Positions 1 to 5,936 of a stretch of DNA of 7,291 bases are shown piece by piece. The notes beneath the pieces are model-generated. The model made no database searches. It was not told where the DNA came from and saw only the letters and a program-made list of their open reading frames with translations. Position 1 is the stretch's first letter, and each line of letters opens with the position of its first letter. Origin of the DNA: Bifidobacterium breve (lineage in GTDB: Bacteria > Actinomycetota > Acidimicrobiia > IMCC26256); contig CAMDSG010000086.1 in the NCBI GenBank assembly GCA_945907055.1, positions 1 to 7,291 of the forward strand, given 5' to 3'. Made by a program: the position numbers and the translations under genes.

Positions 1-825
1 AGCGAGACGCTTCGCCTACTACGCGATGAATCGATCACGGTTGGAACAGGGGTCCCGACACAGTGGGAGTTGGTGCTTGCCCATCCGGACCTTGCATTAA
101 CTGACTGCTCGCACCTTCGACTATGTGGCATCGGTGGATCGGCTGTCTCGCCTGACTTGATCAGGCGCATGAGGTTTGCCCTCGCATGCCCAGTCATGAA
201 TCGATATACGAGTACCGAGGCAGGCGTAAGTACCGGTACCGAGATTGGGGACCCCGACGAGGTCGTTGCCGAGACAGTAGGAAAGCCCGCGAGCGAAGTC
301 GAACTGCGTTTGGTTGACGGGGATGGCGATGATGTCGAGCCAGAAGCGGTAGGTGAGATTCTTCTGCGCTCCCCGATGGTCATGATCGGGTACTGGCAAG
401 ACCCGTCCCTAACTTCAAGCGTGCTTGAACCAGATGGATGGCTCAGGACTGGCGACCTAGCTCGGCGGGATGAATCTGGCAACCTACGGATAGTGGGGCG
501 ATTAAAGGAGATGTATATCCGGGGCGGTTATAACGTCTACCCGGCAGAGATTGAGAATGTCTTGAGTAAGCACCCGCAGATAGGGAGAGTGGCGATAGTG
601 CCTGCTCCAGCTCCAGTGCTCGGCGAGATCGGAGTTGCATTCATTGTCCCTCGGGATGCTGCCAACCCTCCAACACTTGAGGCGCTACGGTCATGGCTGA
701 AGAACAAGCTCGCAGATTACAAAGCCCCTGAGCGCATAGTTATCATGAACGAATTGCCGCTCACGAGCATGCTGAAAGTCGATAAGAAAACCCTTACTGA
801 ACTAGCGAAAGCGAAAGAGGAATAA
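1..825 (+). CDS. Acyl-CoA synthetase (AMP-forming), C-terminal part; 5' end outside window
   Basis: The frame is open from base 1, so this is the last 274 residues of an adenylate-forming enzyme that normally has about 500-550. These enzymes join a carboxylic acid to CoA through an acyl-AMP intermediate in the cytoplasm. Visible core motifs, in visible-residue numbering, are YTSTEAG (69-75, the A5 motif that helps bind AMP), GWLRTGDLA (146-154, A7, with the ribose-binding Asp) and GRLKEMYIRGGYNVYPAEIE (166-185, A8 hinge into the C-terminal domain). Near the end is LTSMLKVDKK, whose first Lys (259, bases 775-777) is the expected catalytic Lys of motif A10; the usual Gly before it is Leu. A TTG at base 70 could be mistaken for a start, but the homology-like sequence continues upstream of it. 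The stop overlaps the next ATG by one base, indicating translational coupling. The acid substrate (fatty, cyclic or aromatic) cannot be told from this half. Confidence 0.93.
   Translation, partial: SETLRLLRDESITVGTGVPTQWELVLAHPDLALTDCSHLRLCGIGGSAVSPDLIRRMRFALACPVMNRYTSTEAGVSTGTEIGDPDEVVAETVGKPASEVELRLVDGDGDDVEPEAVGEILLRSPMVMIGYWQDPSLTSSVLEPDGWLRTGDLARRDESGNLRIVGRLKEMYIRGGYNVYPAEIENVLSKHPQIGRVAIVPAPAPVLGEIGVAFIVPRDAANPPTLEALRSWLKNKLADYKAPERIVIMNELPLTSMLKVDKKTLTELAKAKEE
814..820 (+). promoter_or_regulatory. Ribosome binding site for the EthD-like gene
   Basis: The purine run AAAGAGG lies four bases before the ATG at 825 and inside the end of the acyl-CoA synthetase gene. It supports the ATG at 825 as the true start, in the overlapping TAATG stop/start arrangement. 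Confidence 0.6.
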
Positions 826-1622
826 TGGCAATCCAAGAAGTAGGGAGTGGAGATACACGCAAGAAGCCCATCAAACTTGGTGGGGCGCTCGTTACTCTCG
901 TTGAGCCTCACCGCGGGCATGAGGTCGAGTACAACCGCTGGTACGAGCGCGACCACTACTACTCGGGGTGCATGATCGGTGCATGGACAATCGCTGGCAC
1001 ACGCTTTGTTGCGACGAGCGACTGCAAAGCGAAGCGCTATCCAGCCAACTCTTCATTTGCTCCGGATACCAGCAAGGGTTCCTACCTAGCGCTGTACTGG
1101 ATACTGGCTGGCAAGTTTGGTGAGTGGATTCAATGGGGTACGGATCAGGTCAATTGGCTCCATGAGAATGATCGAATGTTCCCCCATCGCGACCACGTGC
1201 ACACACTTATGTACAAGGTGGCCGGCGAGCAGCACGCTACCGAGGATGGCGTCCCCACCGAGTTAGCACTCGACCGCAGATATCCAGGGCTTGCGATGTT
1301 CATGTTTGAACTCGCTGAGGGAATCACGCTCGATCGGGTAAATACATGGTCTGAGTCTCGACCGTTATCGGCCGATCAGATGGTTCGATTTACCCCCATT
1401 CCGCTACTCGCTGACGCTCCATCAGATGTACCGAGAGACGAGTCTCGCGATCGTGTTCTCCAACTCTTCTTTTTGGAGGGGGACCCGGTAGATGCATGGG
1501 ACTCAAACTTCGCAGCGCTTGGAGATGAATTCGCTGAAGCCGGTCTTGGGAGAGTGGTATTCGCATCGCCATTTCGCGCAACCGTACCGGGAACTGATAC
1601 CTACACAGATGAGCTCTGGTAG
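825..1622 (+). CDS. Unknown protein, EthD-like dimeric alpha/beta-barrel type
   Basis: This 265-residue soluble protein has no signal peptide or membrane segment. I cannot assign it a named function. A short beta-strand (ALVTLVEP, residues 21-28) is followed by EYNRWYERDH (35-44), which resembles the FNxWYxxxH signature of EthD-like and related dimeric alpha+beta-barrel (ferredoxin-like) proteins. GSYLALYWI (85-93) looks like a second strand. The second half has two similar hydrophobic strands, GLAMFMFEL (about 155-163) and VLQLFFLEG (211-219), each followed by a helix-like stretch. This would fit two ferredoxin-like repeats in one chain, as an inference. The ATG overlaps the acyl-CoA synthetase stop and has a good ribosome site; the next gene starts 5 bases after the stop. 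Co-translation with a CoA ligase suggests a role in the same degradative pathway, perhaps as a small-molecule-binding accessory or cofactor-free isomerase/oxygenase, but catalysis is not shown. Confidence 0.85.
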   Translation: MAIQEVGSGDTRKKPIKLGGALVTLVEPHRGHEVEYNRWYERDHYYSGCMIGAWTIAGTRFVATSDCKAKRYPANSSFAPDTSKGSYLALYWILAGKFGEWIQWGTDQVNWLHENDRMFPHRDHVHTLMYKVAGEQHATEDGVPTELALDRRYPGLAMFMFELAEGITLDRVNTWSESRPLSADQMVRFTPIPLLADAPSDVPRDESRDRVLQLFFLEGDPVDAWDSNFAALGDEFAEAGLGRVVFASPFRATVPGTDTYTDELW

Positions 1623-1627
1623 ATCGT

Positions 1628-2839
1628 ATGCGGATTCTCGTTATAGGGGCAGGTGGCGTCGGGGGCGCTATCGCAACAGCCGCATCACGTAGAGACTTTT
1701 TTGAACATCTAACTATCGCCGACATAGATAAAGAGCGCGCACGCGAGGTTGCTATTAAGACGCAGGATTCACGCTTCGCCTCTGCTCAAGTAGATGCGAG
1801 TGATTCAGCCTCGATACTTGCGCTTGCACGTGAGATCAATGCTGATGTAATCATGAACGCCGCAGACCCTAGATTCGTAATGCCAATATTTGATGCAGCA
1901 TTCGAGGCCGGCGCTAATTACATAGATATGGCTATGAGCCTCTCTAAACGCCACCCGGAGTCTCCATACTCCAAGACCGGAGTAATGCTCGGCGACGAGC
2001 AGTTCTCAAAATCGGCTGAATGGGAAGGGCGCGGGCTGCTCGCACTCTGCGGGATGGGTGTGGAGCCTGGATTATCAGATGTTTTTGCTCGTTATGCCCA
2101 GGATCACCTCTTCTCGGAGATAGATGAAATTGGAGTGCGTGATGGAGGAAATCTTGTAGTGGAGGGATACGACTTCGCCCCTACGTTCTCTATCTGGACC
2201 ACTATCGAGGAGTGCCTGAACCCGCCCTTGATTTGGGAACGCGACCGTGGTTGGTTCACAACCGAGCCATTCTCTGAGCCAGAGGTCTTTACTTTTCCGG
2301 CGGGCATAGGCGCTGTTGAGTGCGTCAATGTTGAGCACGAAGAGGTTGCTCTGATTCCGAGGTGGATACAAGCAAAGCGGGTAACTTTTAAGTATGGACT
2401 CGGCGACGAGTTTATTGAAGTTCTAAAGACGCTAAACAAACTCGGACTTGATCGTGTGGAGCCATTGCTTGTGAAGGGAAATCTCGTATCTCCACGAGAT
2501 TTGGTTGCAGCTTCTCTCCCCAACCCAGCAATGCTCGGCGACCGAATGAGCGGTAAAACCTGTGCTGGTACTTATGTGACTGGGATCGGCAAAGATGGGA
2601 ACCCAAGAGCAACCTACCTGTATCACGTCTCAGACAATGAGGAGACAATGCGTCTGCATGGAGCACAGGCAGTTGTTTGGCAGACAGCAATTAACCCCGT
2701 AGTCGCAATGGAGCTCATCGCTACAGGGGTCTGGTCCGGGGCAGGAGTTCTAGGCCCCGAGGCCTTTGACGCAGTGCCCTTCCTCAATCTCATGGCCGAG
2801 ATAGCCGAGCCGACCGGAATCGAAGAAAAATCAATTTAG
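1628..2839 (+). CDS. Saccharopine dehydrogenase family NAD(P)-binding oxidoreductase
   Basis: A 403-residue cytoplasmic protein with an N-terminal Rossmann fold. The dinucleotide loop GAGGVGGAIA is at residues 7-16, and the second strand ends in TIADID (29-34). An acidic residue there usually favours NAD over NADP, an inference only. NADVIMNAADPRF (71-83) and the following AGANYIDMAM (94-103) match the strand/loop pattern of saccharopine dehydrogenase-like proteins, as does CGMGVEPGLSDVFARYA (141-157). The length suits this family (about 380-450). True saccharopine dehydrogenase acts in lysine metabolism, but the family is broad, and placement behind an acyl-CoA synthetase argues for another substrate. 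The ATG puts the glycine loop right at the N-terminus, as expected, although no strong ribosome site precedes it; the 5-base gap to the upstream stop suggests coupling. Confidence 0.85.
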   Translation: MRILVIGAGGVGGAIATAASRRDFFEHLTIADIDKERAREVAIKTQDSRFASAQVDASDSASILALAREINADVIMNAADPRFVMPIFDAAFEAGANYIDMAMSLSKRHPESPYSKTGVMLGDEQFSKSAEWEGRGLLALCGMGVEPGLSDVFARYAQDHLFSEIDEIGVRDGGNLVVEGYDFAPTFSIWTTIEECLNPPLIWERDRGWFTTEPFSEPEVFTFPAGIGAVECVNVEHEEVALIPRWIQAKRVTFKYGLGDEFIEVLKTLNKLGLDRVEPLLVKGNLVSPRDLVAASLPNPAMLGDRMSGKTCAGTYVTGIGKDGNPRATYLYHVSDNEETMRLHGAQAVVWQTAINPVVAMELIATGVWSGAGVLGPEAFDAVPFLNLMAEIAEPTGIEEKSI

Positions 2840-2916
2840 GTTCGTGTCTCACAGGAAACGGACTTACTGAAGTGAAAACCATTGCTCAATAGCGCTTGCG
2901 AGTAGTTTCAACCTCA
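2840..2916 (+). other. Intergenic gap between saccharopine-dehydrogenase-like and DUF202 genes
   Basis: These 77 bases are the longest gap on the plus strand. I see no hairpin with a T-run and no convincing -35/-10 pair, so I cannot say whether the DUF202 genes have their own promoter or are read through from upstream. Confidence 0.4.
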
Positions 2917-3327
2917 ATGAGCAGCGAACCCGAACGTAATCAAGAGGCCACGCCGAGCCCGAGCGAGTCGCATGTTGATAGTTCGAGCGGCGAGATAGAG
3001 CCCGATGTTCGCTTTACTTATGCCAATGAGCGGACATTTCTCGCATGGAATAGAACAGCGCTCGCTCTCATCGCTACAGGGGTAATCGTTGTCGGTGTCC
3101 TTCCGAAATTTCAGATTGACTTCGGTCGGCGTGTGCTTGCAATCCCCATGATTCTCCTTGGTGCATTCATGTCGTTTGCATCGCTGCGCGAATGGAATGC
3201 AAATGAAAATGCAATGCGACATGAACTTCCACTACCCCGTTCCTCGCTCCCTCTCATTCTTACAATCGGCGTCGTAGTAGTTGCTCTAATCGCTGCTGTT
3301 CTTGCGGCATTCCAGCACGGCGCCTGA
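2917..3327 (+). CDS. DUF202 family small membrane protein (YidH-like), first of pair
   Basis: A 136-residue protein. The first 30 residues are polar and acidic (many Ser, Glu, Pro), followed by the DUF202 signature ANERTFLAWNRT (36-47). Three hydrophobic segments follow at about 47-63, 73-89 and 111-131, consistent with an inner-membrane protein with a cytoplasmic N-terminus. The molecular function of DUF202 proteins is not established. I chose the ATG at 2917. A TTG at 2896 would add seven residues, but it has no ribosome site and adds nothing family-like; the ATG itself has only a weak GAGTAG at about 2900. It lies 77 bases after the preceding gene, so it may share that transcript or have its own promoter, which I could not identify. 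The next gene, also DUF202, starts 2 bases after its stop. Confidence 0.85.
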   Translation: MSSEPERNQEATPSPSESHVDSSSGEIEPDVRFTYANERTFLAWNRTALALIATGVIVVGVLPKFQIDFGRRVLAIPMILLGAFMSFASLREWNANENAMRHELPLPRSSLPLILTIGVVVVALIAAVLAAFQHGA

Positions 3328-3329
3328 CG

Positions 3330-3650
3330 GTGTCACCGAAGGCACACGACCCAGAGGGCGGTTTAGCCGGGGAGCGAACAGACCTCGCATGGAGCCGCAC
3401 TGGGCTTGCGATGATTGTGATTATCGGCGGTATAGGCAGACGAGCACTTACCGCCCCCGGGGCTCTGGAGATTGCCTCTTTAATTGTCGTGTTCTTCGGG
3501 ACCCTCACATGGGCGTTTGGGCTACGCGGGGCACACCGCATTTCTCGCAGCACAGCAACGGGTAGACACACAGCCGAGATGCACCTGCTTACCGCAGTGA
3601 CAATTGGCAGCATTGCAATCGCAGTAGCAGCGTTATTGATCTCGATCTAA
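3330..3650 (+). CDS. DUF202 family small membrane protein, second of pair (GTG start)
   Basis: A 106-residue protein with a short polar N-terminus, the DUF202 signature GERTDLAWSRT (14-24), and three hydrophobic segments at about 24-36, 45-64 and 84-104. The third runs almost to the C-terminus. The start is GTG because no ATG precedes the signature in frame and the previous stop ends only 2 bases upstream. There is no clear ribosome site, so translation probably depends on coupling to the first DUF202 gene. Pairs of adjacent DUF202 genes are a known arrangement (YidH/YidG in enterobacteria), which suggests that the two proteins form a complex in the membrane; this is an inference. It is the last plus-strand gene before the convergent junction. 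Confidence 0.85.
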   Translation: MSPKAHDPEGGLAGERTDLAWSRTGLAMIVIIGGIGRRALTAPGALEIASLIVVFFGTLTWAFGLRGAHRISRSTATGRHTAEMHLLTAVTIGSIAIAVAALLISI

Positions 3651-3673
3651 AGGATCACATTGACTTCCCAGTA

Positions 3674-3693
3674 GGCCTTGATTTCATCAGGCC
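3674..3693. terminator. Imperfect hairpin in convergent intergenic gap, possible bidirectional terminator
   Basis: The arms GGCCTTGAT and ATCAGGCC pair over 8 base pairs with one bulged T and a three-base loop (ttc). The hairpin sits in the 59-base gap between convergent gene ends at 3650 and 3710. No T-run follows on either strand, so it does not look like a classic intrinsic terminator. Position is the main support. Confidence 0.4.
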
Positions 3694-3709
3694 ACCAAGG
3701 CAGGAATTA

Positions 3710-3946
3710 CTACCTCTCAATATACGGGCAGTGCCTGCAGCCCTTCTCGCAGCAAGAACCTTGAGACCAGAGGTATCCCGCCGTCATCACAAATAAACCT
3801 GAGACCGGGTCTATGTAGCCGCTCTGCGCATGCTCGAGTGCTGCTGAGTGCGCAGCGCAGATGACCTCATAATCGTAACTATCAGGGCGCAGTCGCGACG
3901 TCGCAGGTATAGCGAGGTCCGGCGGTAGCGTCGACTGTTCTCTCAT
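3710..3946 (-). CDS. Small CC-GC-HCPY protein (DUF5522-type)
   Basis: A 78-residue protein that is easily overlooked. Its C-terminus carries SCCEKGCRHCPY (residues 64-75), with Cys65, Cys66, Cys70, His72 and Cys73 in a cluster that looks made to bind a metal or iron-sulfur centre. Before it lie AAHSAALEHAQSGYIDPVSG (31-50) and FVMTAGYL (52-59). This order, His-Ala helix, YxDPxTG-like turn, strand, then CCxxGCRHCPY at the very end, is what I recognise as the DUF5522 family; its function is unknown. The frame is open back to the stop of the upstream luciferase-like gene, and ATG at 3946 is the only sensible start, with a weak ribosome site. It lies 48 bases downstream of that gene on the same strand, so it is probably the last gene of the minus-strand operon, although such proteins occur in varied contexts. 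Confidence 0.82.
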   Translation of the reverse strand: MREQSTLPPDLAIPATSRLRPDSYDYEVICAAHSAALEHAQSGYIDPVSGLFVMTAGYLWSQGSCCEKGCRHCPYIER

Positions 3947-3994
3947 GTACTTAACATCATCGTGAGAAGTGCGCCCTCGTAAAGCACAACCGCT

Positions 3995-4987
3995 CTAGCC
4001 ATCAACGCGTAGTTGCGGCAATACCTCTGCTGCAAAAAGTTCAAGGCTCTCCCACGCCAACTTAGGCGGCAACCCGCCCGCTAGTGGGTTGAAGGTCATA
4101 GCACCAAATTTTGGAATCGATCGTGCTGCCTCAATTACCTGCTCCGGAGTACCCACGACTATCTGAGCACTCTTCTTTAAGTCTTCGACGTTGCTCGCAT
4201 CAACTTTCGGCGTTGACCACTGGCCTGGCGTTTGGAATGAAGCGTAGGTCTGAGTCTCGTAGAGCAGGTACTCGCCGATCTCGGCCCATGCCTTCTCAGG
4301 ATCATTAGTTACATGAATAAAAGTAGGCCCCTGAGGAACCATGACGAATCCTCCGGTGTAGCCAACCTTCTCTGCCTCGTCGTGGTACCACTCTTGAAGC
4401 TTTGGTTCAGTATTCATCGGCATCATGGGGAGGTGAAGCCTCGCGGCACGTCGCGCTGCTACCTCTACCCCTCCACCGACAAGAACTCGAGGGTGAGGAT
4501 CACTAAATGGTTTTGGAGTAACACGCACCGTTCGACCCTCATACTCAAAAGGCTCCCCAGTCCACGCTTGAATCATTGTTCGCAGGTGCGACTCCAAGAG
4601 AGCACCTCTGCGCTTCATATCAACGCCAGCCATCTCGAACTCGACAGCGCGATATCCGGCACCTGCGACACTCCATACTCTCCCCTCACTCAAGTGATCA
4701 AGCACGCTCAACTGCTCGGCGAGTCGAATGGGGTCGTGGAGGGGAACAATTATCGCTGAGAGCATGATCGGGATTCGCTTCGTTGCTCCAGCCACGGCTG
4801 CCGCAGCGACAATTGGAGAAGGCATCCAGCCATCCTCCAAACCATGGTGCTCTGAGATCACTGCAAAATCAAAACCGATCTCGTCAGCCCAGCGATACTG
4901 AGCCATGGCCTCAGAGTAAATCTCGGCCTGAGACGTAGGTCCAAATGACGGCGCCCTGAAATCTTGTCGAATCGTGAAGAGCGTCAT
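3995..4987 (-). CDS. LLM class flavin-dependent oxidoreductase (luciferase-like monooxygenase)
   Basis: A 330-residue cytoplasmic TIM-barrel enzyme of the bacterial luciferase-like family, which uses FMNH2 or F420 to oxidise small organic molecules. Family marks are DFAVISEHHGL (40-50, the strand and loop lining the active site), HDPIRLAEQLSVLDHLSEGRVWSVAGAG (84-111, with the typical DxLSxGR turn), RVLVGGG (167-173) and VGTPEQV (278-284, the usual helix start near the C-terminus). The length is typical. The ATG has an AGGA ribosome site about seven bases upstream, in the 11-base gap after the preceding gene. It differs clearly from its neighbour, for example SEHHG in place of CDHIV, so the two are probably not a recent duplication. 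Whether it uses FMN or F420 is open. Confidence 0.9.
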   Translation of the reverse strand: MTLFTIRQDFRAPSFGPTSQAEIYSEAMAQYRWADEIGFDFAVISEHHGLEDGWMPSPIVAAAAVAGATKRIPIMLSAIIVPLHDPIRLAEQLSVLDHLSEGRVWSVAGAGYRAVEFEMAGVDMKRRGALLESHLRTMIQAWTGEPFEYEGRTVRVTPKPFSDPHPRVLVGGGVEVAARRAARLHLPMMPMNTEPKLQEWYHDEAEKVGYTGGFVMVPQGPTFIHVTNDPEKAWAEIGEYLLYETQTYASFQTPGQWSTPKVDASNVEDLKKSAQIVVGTPEQVIEAARSIPKFGAMTFNPLAGGLPPKLAWESLELFAAEVLPQLRVDG

Positions 4988-4989
4988 GT

Positions 4990-4994
4990 TGTCC
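4990..4994 (-). promoter_or_regulatory. Ribosome binding site for the second luciferase-like gene
   Basis: On the minus strand the 11-base gap contains TAGGA followed by CAAC and the ATG, a Shine-Dalgarno-like AGGA at good spacing. It supports the start at 4987. Confidence 0.5.
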
Positions 4995-4998
4995 TATT

Positions 4999-5931
4999 TT
5001 ACCTAGTCAGGTTTGGGCCGACCTCGGCACCAAACTTCTCCATCTGATCACAGAGTTCAGCGCAGTCGCGCGCCATAAAACGAATCTGAAGATGTGATAC
5101 CCCCATCGCTCCGTATTCATTTAGAGACTCGGCTATTGAATCCGCAGAACCCTTAACCACCCACCGAGGGAGATCCTGATCGGTCTCTCCAACATAGATC
5201 GCCTCGGTAATGACGCCGAGTTCGAGAGGCGCTTCAGGGCGTAGACGATCCCGATGCTCAAGTATGTAGGCAATCGACTCCGGCATCTTCTTGCGCGGCG
5301 TGCCCTGTGGGATCCAACCATCTCCGCGCTCAGCAACGCGCCTCATAGCGGGGGCACTAGAGCCACCTACCCAGATTGGTGGCCGAGGCTGGCGAACTGG
5401 GCGCGGAGCCGCACCTACATCGCCAACAAATTCATTGAGCCAAGCCTCTACGATCGCATCGATTGCATCATTTGTAGCGGGTCCGCGATTAGAGAAGTCA
5501 AGGCCGAGGGCATCGAACTCGCCCTCGACGTGTCCGGCACCAACCCCAAGGATGACCCGACCGCCGGAGAGTGCATCGAGTGTTGCAAAAGCTTTGGCCG
5601 TATCGAGGGGATGCCTATACGCAGGTATGTATACGTTCGTAAGGAGATTGACATTCGTTGTCTGCCCGGCGATCCACGAAAGAGTCGCAACAGGGTGGAA
5701 CCAAGTAGTTGACATTGTCTCGGCTTTATCGCGAGGAATCACAATGTGATCGCAGACTGCTACGTAAAAAAAGCCGGACCGGTCTGCAGCCTGCGCAGCG
5801 AGCAGCAACTCAGCAGTTCCAGCGTCTTTCTCCCAAGGCGCAGCTACAACATTGCTCAAGGCAACGGTAGGCAACTGCATTCCATATGCAAGTTGACCGG
5901 CTGGGATTACGGAGACGGTCTCGTGGGTCAT
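4999..5931 (-). CDS. LLM class oxidoreductase, probable F420-dependent (Rv2161c-like)
   Basis: A 310-residue luciferase-like TIM-barrel enzyme. YVAVCDHIVIP (56-66), HPLDTAKAFATLDALSGGRVILGVGAGHVEGEFDALGLDFSNRG (107-150) and RPPIWVGGSS (183-192) followed by RGDGWIP (202-208) are the pattern of the TIGR03619-type F420-dependent subgroup. The GAGHVEGEFDALG stretch is the most telling. The expected reaction is hydride transfer between F420 and an alcohol, ketone or activated alkene, or a flavin-type oxygenation; the substrate is not evident. It starts 5 bases after the aldehyde dehydrogenase stop with no obvious ribosome site, so coupling is likely, and it ends 11 bases before the other luciferase-like gene. 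An F420-dependent reading would require F420 biosynthesis elsewhere in the genome, which fits an actinomycete-type host. Confidence 0.9.
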   Translation of the reverse strand: MTHETVSVIPAGQLAYGMQLPTVALSNVVAAPWEKDAGTAELLLAAQAADRSGFFYVAVCDHIVIPRDKAETMSTTWFHPVATLSWIAGQTTNVNLLTNVYIPAYRHPLDTAKAFATLDALSGGRVILGVGAGHVEGEFDALGLDFSNRGPATNDAIDAIVEAWLNEFVGDVGAAPRPVRQPRPPIWVGGSSAPAMRRVAERGDGWIPQGTPRKKMPESIAYILEHRDRLRPEAPLELGVITEAIYVGETDQDLPRWVVKGSADSIAESLNEYGAMGVSHLQIRFMARDCAELCDQMEKFGAEVGPNLTR

Positions 5932-5936
5932 CTAGA

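Noticed and set aside
70..72. TTG as start of the acyl-CoA synthetase
   Set aside because: The open frame and family-like sequence continue to base 1, so the gene enters from outside the window.
2104..2523. A 139-codon open frame on the minus strand
   Set aside because: It lies antisense within the saccharopine-dehydrogenase-like gene and has a Ser/Arg-rich composition with no motif.
2862..2892. Possible promoter TTACTG, 17 bases, CAATAG upstream of the DUF202 genes
   Set aside because: The spacing is right, but both boxes match consensus poorly; it is not supportable by eye.
2714..3083. A 17-base exact repeat (CTCATCGCTACAGGGGT) at 2714-2730 and 3067-3083
   Set aside because: Both copies are in coding frame and encode LIATGV inside unrelated proteins. 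With only two copies and no symmetry or flanking similarity, it is most likely chance.
3260..3613. A 117-codon minus-strand frame and an 87-codon plus-strand frame across the second DUF202 gene
   Set aside because: The DUF202 signature and three hydrophobic segments in the 3330-3650 frame explain this DNA; the other frames are Arg-rich shadows.
4313..4759. A 148-codon open frame on the plus strand
   Set aside because: It lies wholly antisense to the luciferase-like gene at 3995-4987, shows no family motif and has an erratic composition rich in Ser, His and Arg. It is a shadow frame.
5254..5749. Two overlapping 152-codon open frames on the plus strand
   Set aside because: Both are antisense to the F420-type oxidoreductase at 4999-5931, which has clear family motifs; neither shows recognisable protein features.
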